Below are positions 1 to 6,029 of a stretch of 7,405 nucleotides of DNA, piece by piece. The notes under the pieces were generated by a model. That model was not told where the DNA came from, searched no databases, and saw only the letters and a list, made by a program, of their open reading frames with translations. Each line of letters opens with the position of its first letter. The first letter of the stretch is position 1. The position numbers and the translations under genes were made by a program. This DNA comes from Bacteroidia bacterium (lineage in GTDB: Bacteria > Bacteroidota > Bacteroidia > AKYH767-A > OLB10): positions 1 to 7,405 of the forward strand of contig JANWID010000234.1 of the NCBI GenBank assembly GCA_025450095.1, read 5' to 3'.

Positions 1-80
1 GGTGACTTTACCATTTTAATCACTTTGGAAAATTCTTTTCCCTTGCCTGATTTAAGTGTTGCAACAACTTTCTTTGCCAT
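1..80 (-). CDS. DUF4295 family small protein, N-terminal part
   Basis: This is the first 26 complete codons, plus part of a proline codon, of a gene that leaves the window at its left edge. It starts at the ATG complementary to 78-80. The visible protein begins MAKKVVATLKSGKGKEFSK and is very rich in lysine. This matches the start of the roughly 50-residue DUF4295 proteins, which are restricted to Bacteroidota and lie directly after rpmG, usually followed by ftsY. The function of the family is unknown; its small basic character and place among ribosomal protein genes suggest a ribosome-linked role, which is inference. It follows rpmG after 22 bp with no promoter visible between them, so it is probably read from the rpmG promoter. 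Confidence 0.85.
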   Translation of the reverse strand, partial: MAKKVVATLKSGKGKEFSKVIKMVKS

Positions 81-102
81 GACCTTATGTGAATTTTACC
101 GA

Positions 103-285
103 TTATTTGATTTCTTTATGAACCGTTACTTTTTTCATGATTGGGTTGAATTTTTTCAACTCCAGCCGCTCGGTGGTGTTCTTCTTATTCTTGGTAGTAA
201 TATACCGTGAAGTACCGGGTAGCCCGCTGTTCTTGTGCTCGGTGCATTCCATGATCACCTGTACCCTGTTACCTTTCTTTGCCAT
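103..285 (-). CDS. rpmG: 50S ribosomal protein L33
   Basis: L33 is a small protein of the large ribosomal subunit. The 60-residue product begins [18 protein letters not shown] and carries the family core [17 protein letters not shown] near residues 37-53, with the usual ending VTVHKEIK. It has a single cysteine (residue 14) and lacks the paired CxxC motifs of the zinc-binding form, so it is the zinc-independent (C-minus) type. The frame stays open upstream to a TTG at 316-318, but that codon lies inside the promoter -7 box and the extra residues do not belong to L33, so the ATG at 283-285 is chosen. It has its own promoter (316-347), separate from the aminopeptidase gene 73 bp upstream, and is followed by the DUF4295 gene. 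Confidence 0.97.
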   Translation of the reverse strand: MAKKGNRVQVIMECTEHKNSGLPGTSRYITTKNKKNTTERLELKKFNPIMKKVTVHKEIK

Positions 286-315
286 CTGATTGGTTCGTTT
301 AAATTTTTGAGGCTG

Positions 316-347
316 CAAAGATAATACGGCAGGGCCATATTAACAAG
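316..347 (-). promoter_or_regulatory. Bacteroidota-type promoter of rpmG
   Basis: On the minus strand, CTTG (complement of 344-347) is followed after 20 bp by TATCTTTG (complement of 316-323). This is an exact match to the TAnnTTTG -7 box of the Bacteroidota housekeeping sigma factor. The box ends 30 nt before the rpmG start codon. The spacer holds a near-perfect inverted repeat (323-341). The site should give rpmG and the DUF4295 gene a supply independent of readthrough from the rpmB-aminopeptidase unit. Confidence 0.75.
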
Positions 348-358
348 CAGGAAATGAT

Positions 359-1789
359 TTATTTGATCCTGTCAAAGAGGCTTTCCTCCTGCATCATTTT
401 TTCCAGGTCTGGAATTGATTTAATGAGCTTTCCGGATAAAACAAATGGCTCATTTTCAGTTACTAATACATCATCTTCAATTCTCACCCCGATATTCCAC
501 CACTTTTTATCGCAGGGTGACCCTTCCGGTATATAAATACCAGGTTCTACAGTCATGATCATACCCGGTTTAAGAGGACCAAAGCTGCCTGGATCATGGA
601 CCTCCATTCCAAGGTAATGAGAAGTTCCATGCGTGAAATATCTTTTTACATCCGTACTGTCGGTCAATATGCCAAGTCTAACCAATCCTTTTGCAATTAC
701 TGTGGTTGCTGCCTGGTGAGCATCAAAGAACTGGTTACCCTTACGTACCTTTTCAATGCCTTGTAACTGGGCTTCCAAAACCAATTCATAAATCTGTTTT
801 TGTTCCGGAGAAAAGACACCATTAACAGGGACAGTCCTGGTTATATCAGCAGTATAACCATGGTATTCAGCACCCATGTCCATGAGCAATAAATCGCCAT
901 CCAATACTTTTTTCCGGTTGGTGACATAATGCAAAACGCAACTGTTTTCACCTCCCCCTGAAATAGAGCCATATCCCGGGTATTCGGAACCGTAATGCCG
1001 GAAATAAAATTCAACGATAGCCTGAGCCTGGTATTCGGTCATACCAGGTTTAATTGCACGGATAACTTCTTCAAATCCTGAAACTGAAATATCAACTGCT
1101 TTCTGCATCAATATCAATTCTTCTTTCTGTTTAATTTCCCGTAAGGAAGCCATCAGCTTGTATAAAGGTGATGTTTCGATGCCCATTTTTTTTGTTGCGG
1201 CCTTCTCCCTGAAGGACGTAACCATGGTGTTTAGGGAAGCACGTTTGCCAGTTTCCCGAATGTCGGCAGGAAGTTTTGCGTAAAGGTTTTCAAAGCTTCC
1301 CAGGTCAGGGAAAAACCCTTCAAATTCTGAATTGAGAAAAACCATGTTGAATCCCAATTTTGAAGAAACACCTTCGATACCTAAGCGTTTTCCATTCCAG
1401 GATTCAAGCAGTACATCGCGATCCTGCACAAAAATCACTTCGCGGGTTTCTTTACCAGCAATTTTTACCGGGTTGCTGAAAAGAAGTAATGCTGCATTCG
1501 GTTCGTTCAGCCCGGTCAGATAATAAAAATCTGGATCCTGGAAATATTGGTAATTGACATCATTGGACCTGTTCCGAACGGGGTTGGAGAAAAATACTGC
1601 ACAGGTTTTAGGAGGCAATAATTCGATTAAAGTATCGCGGCGATTTTTGTGAAAAGATACGGAGAGCAGATCTGAATCATACAGGTTTTGCTGAGCATTT
1701 AGCTGGAATGATGAAAAAGAGTAAAAAAAGAAAAGGATCAGAAAAACCAGCTTCAAATTGAAAGCGATAGTTTTCCTGATCCCTTGCAT
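359..1789 (-). CDS. pepP: Secreted Xaa-Pro aminopeptidase, peptidase family M24B
   Basis: The 476-residue protein removes N-terminal residues that precede proline, using a two-metal centre. Residues 1-32 are a signal peptide: a basic start, a hydrophobic stretch at about 12-27, and likely cleavage after LNA at 30-32. The mature enzyme is therefore probably periplasmic, unlike cytosolic E. coli PepP. An N-terminal aminopeptidase-P domain (about 38-180) precedes the pita-bread catalytic domain (about 220-455). By comparison with E. coli PepP all five metal ligands are present: D304 (LLLMDMG), D315 (YTADITRT), H391 (HGTSHYLG), E415 (TVEPGIYI) and E438 (VRIEDDV). The accessory histidines H287, H387 and H398 are also kept, so the enzyme looks active. 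It starts 19 nt after rpmB with no promoter in the gap, so it is probably co-transcribed with rpmB. An inverted repeat overlaps its ATG. The symbol is by family; the exact substrate is not known. Confidence 0.93.
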   Translation of the reverse strand: MQGIRKTIAFNLKLVFLILFFFYSFSSFQLNAQQNLYDSDLLSVSFHKNRRDTLIELLPPKTCAVFFSNPVRNRSNDVNYQYFQDPDFYYLTGLNEPNAALLLFSNPVKIAGKETREVIFVQDRDVLLESWNGKRLGIEGVSSKLGFNMVFLNSEFEGFFPDLGSFENLYAKLPADIRETGKRASLNTMVTSFREKAATKKMGIETSPLYKLMASLREIKQKEELILMQKAVDISVSGFEEVIRAIKPGMTEYQAQAIVEFYFRHYGSEYPGYGSISGGGENSCVLHYVTNRKKVLDGDLLLMDMGAEYHGYTADITRTVPVNGVFSPEQKQIYELVLEAQLQGIEKVRKGNQFFDAHQAATTVIAKGLVRLGILTDSTDVKRYFTHGTSHYLGMEVHDPGSFGPLKPGMIMTVEPGIYIPEGSPCDKKWWNIGVRIEDDVLVTENEPFVLSGKLIKSIPDLEKMMQEESLFDRIK

Positions 1790-1801
1790 CCGGAACCGGA
1801 T
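1788..1801 (-). promoter_or_regulatory. Inverted repeat over the aminopeptidase start codon
   Basis: On the minus strand the 14 bases ATCCGGTTCCGGAT have perfect 6-base arms (ATCCGG and CCGGAT) around TT. In mRNA this can fold into a 5-bp stem (AUCCG with CGGAU) with a four-base loop. The A and U of the aminopeptidase AUG form the closing pairs. The element lies in the 19-nt gap after the rpmB stop codon, where a ribosome ending rpmB would reach it. A role in coupling translation of the two genes is inference; the repeat itself is directly visible. Confidence 0.5.
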
Positions 1802-1808
1802 AATAAGT

Positions 1809-2042
1809 TTAAAGTTTCCCGGTTTTCAAAACCTGGTTGATGCAGGCGGTAATCCCTTTTTTGTTGATCGTACGTATCGCTGAAGTGGATACCTTAAGGG
1901 TTACCCATTCTCCTGTTTCAGGAAGGTAAAATTTCTTTAACTGCAGATTCGGATTAAATCTGCGTTTGCTTTTCTTATTTGAGAAGGAAACATTGTTTCC
2001 TACAATCGATTTCTTTCCTGTTAAATCACAAATTCTTGACAT
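1809..2042 (-). CDS. rpmB: 50S ribosomal protein L28
   Basis: L28 is a protein of the large ribosomal subunit. The 77-residue product begins MSRICDLTGKKSIVGNNVSF and carries the family signature KKSKRRFNPNLQ at about residues 24-35, then WVTLKVSTSAIRTINKKG, all typical of L28. It has one cysteine in the N-terminal motif and a second near residue 63, but no CxxC pairs, so it is the zinc-independent form. The frame extends upstream to a TTG at 2070-2072. That codon overlaps the -7 box and adds residues foreign to L28, so the ATG at 2040-2042 is used. Its own promoter lies 27 nt upstream. The secreted aminopeptidase gene follows 19 nt after its stop codon. Confidence 0.97.
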   Translation of the reverse strand: MSRICDLTGKKSIVGNNVSFSNKKSKRRFNPNLQLKKFYLPETGEWVTLKVSTSAIRTINKKGITACINQVLKTGKL

Positions 2043-2069
2043 GACTATACTTTTTCGCAATAAGGACCG

Positions 2070-2101
2070 CAAAGATACAATAAATGTTTCGAAATGACCA
2101 A
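2070..2101 (-). promoter_or_regulatory. Bacteroidota-type promoter of rpmB
   Basis: On the minus strand TTGG (complement of 2098-2101) precedes TATCTTTG (complement of 2070-2077) by 20 bp. The -7 box fits TAnnTTTG exactly and is identical to that of rpmG, including the following C. It lies in the 75-bp gap between cinA and rpmB, 27 nt before the rpmB start. It should drive rpmB and, through the short gap after it, the aminopeptidase gene. Confidence 0.75.
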
Positions 2102-2117
2102 CTATGCAGGCATAAAA

Positions 2118-3365
2118 TTATTCCTCACGCGTGCCGGTCATTTCATTCCGAAGCATTTTAAAGGCGTAAATAGCTGTAGCCTGAATATTCCGCATCCGGT
2201 TATTGCCAAACAGGAATTTCCTGGCTATAACACCTCCGGGTCCTGCAAGCCCGATCCAGACTGTACCAACAGGCTTTTCCGCAGTTCCCCCGGCTGGACC
2301 GGCAATACCGGTTGTTGATAAAGCCCAGGTTGTTCCCAGTTTTTCACGAACTCCTGAAGCCATAGCACGAGCCACGGTTTCACTTACTGCGCCTTCTTTT
2401 TTGATGACTTCTGAATCAACACCTAAAAACCGGGTTTTCACTTCATTGGCATATGAAATTGTGGAACCAACATAATACGCTGAACTGCCCGGAATCGAGG
2501 TTACTAAGTGTGAAAGGTATCCGCCTGTACAACTTTCTGCTATAGCTAACGTCTCATTTCTTTCTTGTAAAAGTTTACCGGTTACACTCTCCGGAGTATC
2601 TTCATCAAATCCAATTATATGCTTGCTTATCAACTTTTTTAACTTATCTGCTTCAAGCAAAAGTTCATGTTCCTTTGCGGCATCTGCGGTATAACAACTC
2701 AAACGCAACTTTACCATACCGACAGAAGGCAGGTATGCCAGCCGGATGTGAGATGGTAATTGTAATTCCCAATCCCGGATGCGATCTGCCAGAAATGATT
2801 CTCCCACACCGCTTGTAATGATGGTATGGTGAATTACTCCTGGAAGTTTGAATCGTTCTGTAAGCCTGGGTAAGATTTTCTCCTCCATCATCGCTTTCAT
2901 TTCATAAGGAACACCGGGCATGGAAATGAAAATGCTGCCATCCTGTTCGAACCACATTCCGGGCGCTGTACCTATAGGATTATAAATGGGTGTGCATTTA
3001 ACTGGTATTTCTGCCTGTCGAAGGTTTGTTTCGGTCAGTTCTCTGCCCCTGCTGGTAAAATAATTCGTTAAGTCTTCCACGACTTTTGAATCGATAGTCA
3101 GCTTGGAGTCAAAGTAGCTGCACAGTGTATCTTTGGTGAGATCATCCCGGGTAGGTCCCAGGCCGCCAGTTATCAGGATTAATTCCGCCCTTTTCCTGGC
3201 GGCATCGAGTGCTTCCCGAATCTGTTCCGGATCATCGCCTACCGATGTAATTTGCCTGATGCGAATCCCTGCATCATTTAGTTTTGTCGCCATCCAGGCT
3301 GAATTGGTGTCAATTACCTGCCCAATCAGCAATTCATCACCTATCGTAATAATTTCGCAATTCAT
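2118..3365 (-). CDS. cinA: CinA family protein, nicotinamide-nucleotide amidase
   Basis: The 415-residue protein has the two-domain CinA layout and normal family length. The N-terminal molybdopterin-binding-like domain (about 1-170) begins with EIITIGDELLIGQVIDTNS and has TGGLGPTRDDLT at 66-77 and MPGVPYEM at 149-156. In studied relatives this domain hydrolyses ADP-ribose. A linker domain (about 175-250) follows. The C-terminal PncC-type domain (about 258-408) has AESCTGG at 276-282, with the likely catalytic serine at 278, and TTGIAGPAGGT at 351-361. This domain deamidates nicotinamide mononucleotide to nicotinate mononucleotide, recycling the by-product of NAD-dependent DNA ligase into NAD synthesis. 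The start is fixed by the conserved N-terminus; no later ATG would keep the first strand of the domain. It diverges from the DUF4197 gene and lies 75 bp upstream of rpmB. Its apparent -7 box ends only 4 nt before the ATG. Confidence 0.95.
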   Translation of the reverse strand: MNCEIITIGDELLIGQVIDTNSAWMATKLNDAGIRIRQITSVGDDPEQIREALDAARKRAELILITGGLGPTRDDLTKDTLCSYFDSKLTIDSKVVEDLTNYFTSRGRELTETNLRQAEIPVKCTPIYNPIGTAPGMWFEQDGSIFISMPGVPYEMKAMMEEKILPRLTERFKLPGVIHHTIITSGVGESFLADRIRDWELQLPSHIRLAYLPSVGMVKLRLSCYTADAAKEHELLLEADKLKKLISKHIIGFDEDTPESVTGKLLQERNETLAIAESCTGGYLSHLVTSIPGSSAYYVGSTISYANEVKTRFLGVDSEVIKKEGAVSETVARAMASGVREKLGTTWALSTTGIAGPAGGTAEKPVGTVWIGLAGPGGVIARKFLFGNNRMRNIQATAIYAFKMLRNEMTGTREE

Positions 3366-3369
3366 AGTG

Positions 3370-3399
3370 CAAAGATCAGCAAATTAGACGGCTTGTCAA
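3370..3399 (-). promoter_or_regulatory. Probable cinA promoter, giving little or no leader
   Basis: On the minus strand TTG (complement of 3397-3399) is followed after 19 bp by GATCTTTG (complement of 3370-3377). This differs from the TAnnTTTG consensus only in its first base and shares ATCTTTGC with the rpmB and rpmG promoters. The box ends 4 nt before the cinA ATG, so transcription would begin at or next to the start codon. The poorer first base and extreme position lower confidence. Confidence 0.5.
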
Positions 3400-3412
3400 T
3401 TCTGGCAAAAGA

Positions 3413-3443
3413 TTTGATCAGCCGGCGCGGTGCGTTAATTTTA
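3413..3443 (+). promoter_or_regulatory. Probable promoter of the DUF4197 gene
   Basis: TTTG (3413-3416) precedes TAATTTTA (3436-3443) by 19 bp. The second element matches TAnnTTTG except for its last base, and ends 30 nt before the ATG at 3474, a spacing close to those of the rpmB and rpmG promoters. It stands back-to-back with the proposed cinA promoter, 13 bp apart. The spacer is GC-rich (GCCGGCGCGG). Confidence 0.5.
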
Positions 3444-3473
3444 CGCATTCGAACAAACTACAAATCCTTTCTC

Positions 3474-4190
3474 ATGAAATATCAAAAAGTGCTTCTGACT
3501 GTAATTGCTGTGGCAGGAATAAATTTCTGCAATGCACAGGTAGATGTCAACCAGATTCTAAACTCAGTCAGTGGCGGCCATGGATTATCAAATGATAAAA
3601 TCGTTAAGGGTTTAAAAGAAGCTCTTTCTGTTGGAACAAAGAATTCTTCCGCGAAAGCAAGTTTGCCAGATGGCTTTTATAAGAATCCAAAAATAAAAAT
3701 ACCTTTTCCGAAGGAAGCCCAGCAGATGGAAAAAACACTCCGTTCACTTGGAATGAACCAGGAAGTTGATCGCTTTGTAAAATCTCTTAACAGAGCTGCG
3801 GAAGATGCTTCGAAAAAAGCTGCTCCGGTATTTCTTAAAGCAATTACCAGCATGAGCATCAGTGATGGTTTGAAGATATTGAAAGGAAGCAATTCCGCTG
3901 CTACCGACTATCTGAAATCAGCTACAACCGGTCAGCTTAAAAATGAATTTAAACCGGTAGTAAAAACTTCACTTCAGAAGGTGGAGGTTACAAAATACTG
4001 GAAGCCCCTTGTGAAAAGTTACAACAAAGTTCCGATGGTAAAGAAAATGAATCCGGATCTTGATGAATATGTTACTACGAGGGCTATTGACGGACTTTTC
4101 AAGCTGATTGCAGAAGAAGAACTTAAAATCCGGAAAGATCCCGCTGCCAGGGTGACGGAGCTACTTAAAGAAGTTTTCGGCTACAAGTAA
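3474..4190 (+). CDS. Secreted DUF4197 domain protein
   Basis: The 238-residue protein belongs to DUF4197, a family of exported proteins of unknown function found mainly in Gram-negative bacteria. Residues 1-21 (MKYQKVLLTVIAVAGINFCN, then A) form a signal peptide, with likely cleavage in the NAQ at 20-22. A cysteine at 19 has no proper lipobox before it (INFC), so a lipoprotein is unlikely. The mature part is mostly predicted helix and carries family features: GLSNDKIVKGLKEAL (37-51), the IPFP segment (76-79), a central region with MNQEVDRFVKSLNRAAE (94-110), and the C-terminal TRAIDGLFKLIAEEE (202-216). The frame is open upstream to a TTG at 3393, but only the ATG at 3474 puts the signal peptide at the N-terminus. 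It diverges from cinA and meets the stress-protein operon tail to tail with a 3-bp gap. Confidence 0.9.
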   Translation: MKYQKVLLTVIAVAGINFCNAQVDVNQILNSVSGGHGLSNDKIVKGLKEALSVGTKNSSAKASLPDGFYKNPKIKIPFPKEAQQMEKTLRSLGMNQEVDRFVKSLNRAAEDASKKAAPVFLKAITSMSISDGLKILKGSNSAATDYLKSATTGQLKNEFKPVVKTSLQKVEVTKYWKPLVKSYNKVPMVKKMNPDLDEYVTTRAIDGLFKLIAEEELKIRKDPAARVTELLKEVFGYK

Positions 4191-4193
4191 CTG

Positions 4194-5081
4194 TCAGAAA
4201 GTAACAGTGATTTTATCAGGATCCACTTCTGCCGGATGAATGCTCAACACTGGGATCTTTGAATTATTCACAACCTTGGTAGCATAAGTTCCCAGGAGAA
4301 ATCCGGTGATTGAAGGTTCCTGCTCCGTCATAATTACAGTAAGGTCTGCACCACACTCCTCAGTTGCTTTCATAGTTAAAGCCGCCAGGTCATTGCCTTC
4401 AAAATACATTGTTTCGTAGCTGATATCATGTTTTGCAAGGTATTCTTCAACTTGCTCCACTTTAATTTTGAATTTACGAACCAGATCACTTCCTGAAAAA
4501 TTTATGAGCCCGATCAAAGCTACGTGTGCATTGTACATGCGGGCAAAACCTACAGCAAACGGTACTTTTTGACGTGAATCATGAGAATCGTCGATTGGGA
4601 TCAACATTTTCTGAAAACCAACTCCTTTAGCATGGGTCTGCACGGAAAGAACCGGGCAGGAAGCTTCCTGGACAACACGTGATGTATTGGTGCCTACAGC
4701 AAATTTCTGATAGCCACTCGAACCATGGGTTCCCATAACAATAATATCGGCATCAATTTCCCTGGCTACACTACAAATTTTCCTGTAAATACGTCCTACT
4801 TCAGTGCGCACTTCTAAAGTTACACCTGACTTCATATGGATATCACGGGCGAGCATTTCGAGCTTTTCATTTGTTGCAGTTTCAATTTTCTTCTCAAAAC
4901 CGCTCAGTGCGTGACTGATCGCACTGGTAAATGAAACAGTCTCCACAATATGCAGAAGGGTTATCTGGGCTTTTAACAGTTTTGCCATAAAAACTGCATG
5001 TTCAAGACTCAAATCGGCGGTTTCGGAAAAATCATAAGGAATCAAAATTTTGTTGATAAGGTCGTTTTGCGCGGTGCTCAT
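4194..5081 (-). CDS. Universal stress protein, two tandem Usp domains (second gene of pair)
   Basis: The 295-residue protein has two UspA-like alpha/beta domains in one chain, at about 8-147 and 156-283. The first has KILIPYDFSE at its opening strand and the complete ATP-binding motif G117-x2-G120-x9-G130-T131 (MGTHG...VGT). The second opens with KMLIPIDDS, but the matching segment reads MTEQE at 251-255 in place of MGTHG, keeping only G264-T265, so its nucleotide site looks defective. Usp proteins of this layout are cytosolic, with roles in survival of stress or growth arrest; the exact role here is unknown. No signal peptide or membrane segment is seen. It lies 12 bp after the paralogous gene at 5094-5972, with no promoter in between, so the two form an operon. 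It converges on the DUF4197 gene. Confidence 0.92.
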   Translation of the reverse strand: MSTAQNDLINKILIPYDFSETADLSLEHAVFMAKLLKAQITLLHIVETVSFTSAISHALSGFEKKIETATNEKLEMLARDIHMKSGVTLEVRTEVGRIYRKICSVAREIDADIIVMGTHGSSGYQKFAVGTNTSRVVQEASCPVLSVQTHAKGVGFQKMLIPIDDSHDSRQKVPFAVGFARMYNAHVALIGLINFSGSDLVRKFKIKVEQVEEYLAKHDISYETMYFEGNDLAALTMKATEECGADLTVIMTEQEPSITGFLLGTYATKVVNNSKIPVLSIHPAEVDPDKITVTF

Positions 5082-5093
5082 AGTAGTTGATTT

Positions 5094-5972
5094 TTATGAT
5101 AGAACAAAAACTGTAGTATCTTTTTTGGGAATTGGGCGGATTGATAGTACCGGTATTTCTGATTTGTTGATTATCTCCTGGGCGGCTGAGGAAATGAAGA
5201 GATCCTTAAAGCCCACTTCCTGTTGAGTCATGATCATGATAAGGTCAGCTTCTCTTTGTTTGGCGGCTTCAATAATTCCATCGGCAACATCGTCGTTCCT
5301 TGAAAATTCGGAAGTACAACCCACCCCGGCATCTTCTATGAAAGCTACAACCTGGTTCATTTGTCGAGTCAGCTTGTTCATCAGGAACTCATCCTCGCTT
5401 TCCACGATGCTGATCACATGAATTATGGAACCATACAATTGAGCCAGTTTAATAGCTTTATCGACTTTCTCCTTAGTTTCTTTAGTAAGGTCAAGCGGCA
5501 ACAAAATATGACGGATGCCTTCACGATGCTTCTTTCCTTTTATGGTAATTACCGGGCAGTCGGATTCACGAACCACACGTGAAGCATTGGAACCTATGAT
5601 CCGCTTCTTAAATCCAACCTTTCCCATTGTACCCATAATGATGAGTTCAGCATTCTGTTCCCGGGCAGCCTCCACAATTTCCTCGTAAATTTTTCCTGTC
5701 CGGAAGATAGTTTTGACGTTTATTCCGGTTTCACTATGCACTTTTGTAGCAAGCTCAGTCAATCGCTTTTCAACATTGCTCCGCAAATGATCTTCGTAAT
5801 TATTTTTTGTTGAAACATTATCCGGAAATGGTTTCAAAATATCTTCATCGATTACATGTAAAAGTGTAATATCAGAATTTGTAAGCCGGGCCAGATTATA
5901 AGATTGGCCAAGTGCAATTAACGACTGTTCTCCAAAATCTATTGGTATTACAATTCCCCCATCGCTACTCAT
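5094..5972 (-). CDS. Universal stress protein, two tandem Usp domains (first gene of pair)
   Basis: The 292-residue protein is a paralogue of its downstream neighbour and has the same double-Usp layout, with domains at about 5-146 and 153-280. The first domain opens with IVIPIDFGEQS and carries the full ATP motif G114-x2-G117-x9-G127-S128 (MGTMG...IGS). The second opens with HILLPLDLT but has MTQQE at 248-252 where the glycine motif should be, and SS at 261-262 instead of GS, so it probably does not bind ATP in the usual way. The ATG at 5970-5972 lies right before the first Usp strand and 25 nt after a strong promoter box. The gene leads a two-gene operon and diverges from the nucleoside phosphorylase gene. 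Its specific stress role is not known. Confidence 0.92.
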   Translation of the reverse strand: MSSDGGIVIPIDFGEQSLIALGQSYNLARLTNSDITLLHVIDEDILKPFPDNVSTKNNYEDHLRSNVEKRLTELATKVHSETGINVKTIFRTGKIYEEIVEAAREQNAELIIMGTMGKVGFKKRIIGSNASRVVRESDCPVITIKGKKHREGIRHILLPLDLTKETKEKVDKAIKLAQLYGSIIHVISIVESEDEFLMNKLTRQMNQVVAFIEDAGVGCTSEFSRNDDVADGIIEAAKQREADLIMIMTQQEVGFKDLFISSAAQEIINKSEIPVLSIRPIPKKDTTVFVLS

Positions 5973-5982
5973 TATTTACGTA

Positions 5983-5990
5983 TAAATTTG
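5983..5990 (+). promoter_or_regulatory. Candidate -7 box of the nucleoside phosphorylase gene
   Basis: TAAATTTG matches TAnnTTTG exactly and ends 29 nt before the ATG at 6020, the spacing seen for other promoters here. No TTG or TTTG lies at the expected 19-21 bp upstream, so only half of the promoter is supported. It lies 7 bp from the -7 box of the opposing stress-protein promoter. Confidence 0.4.
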
Positions 5991-5997
5991 ATGTCCT

Positions 5998-6029
5998 CAA
6001 AATTAGTCTTTCCCAAATTATGAAACAAA
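5998..6029 (-). promoter_or_regulatory. Bacteroidota-type promoter of the stress-protein operon
   Basis: On the minus strand TTTG (complement of 6026-6029) is followed after 20 bp by TAATTTTG (complement of 5998-6005). Both boxes match the consensus perfectly, the best pair in the window. The -7 box ends 25 nt before the start codon at 5970-5972. The TTTG element lies inside the third and fourth codons of the divergent phosphorylase gene. Confidence 0.75.

Noticed and set aside
25..210. Plus-strand open frame opposite the DUF4295 and rpmG genes.
   Set aside because: It is antisense to two well-supported genes and has no promoter or family resemblance.
286..318. N-terminal extension of L33 to a TTG at 316-318.
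   Set aside because: The TTG is part of the -7 box, and L33 proteins begin at the MAKK found at 285.
1818..1833. Palindrome GGTTTTCAAAACC (1821-1833) at the 3' end of rpmB as a terminator or attenuator.
   Set aside because: It lies in the last codons of rpmB, its usable stem is only 4-5 weak pairs and no T tract follows, so it may be chance from coding constraints.
2043..2072. N-terminal extension of L28 to a TTG at 2070-2072.
   Set aside because: The codon overlaps the -7 box and the added residues are not part of L28, which begins MSRICDLTGK.
2203..2475. Plus-strand open frame rich in proline and serine opposite cinA.
   Set aside because: It lies wholly antisense to the conserved C-terminal domain of cinA and resembles no known protein; it is a shadow frame.
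3393..3473. Upstream extension of the DUF4197 gene to a TTG at 3393, adding 27 residues.
   Set aside because: It would bury the signal peptide behind a basic non-family stretch and would run through the proposed promoter; the ATG at 3474 gives a normal secreted protein.
3516..3536. Possible lipoprotein cysteine (residue 19) in the DUF4197 signal peptide.
   Set aside because: The residues before it (INF) do not fit a lipobox, and the NAQ that follows is a typical signal peptidase I site in this phylum.
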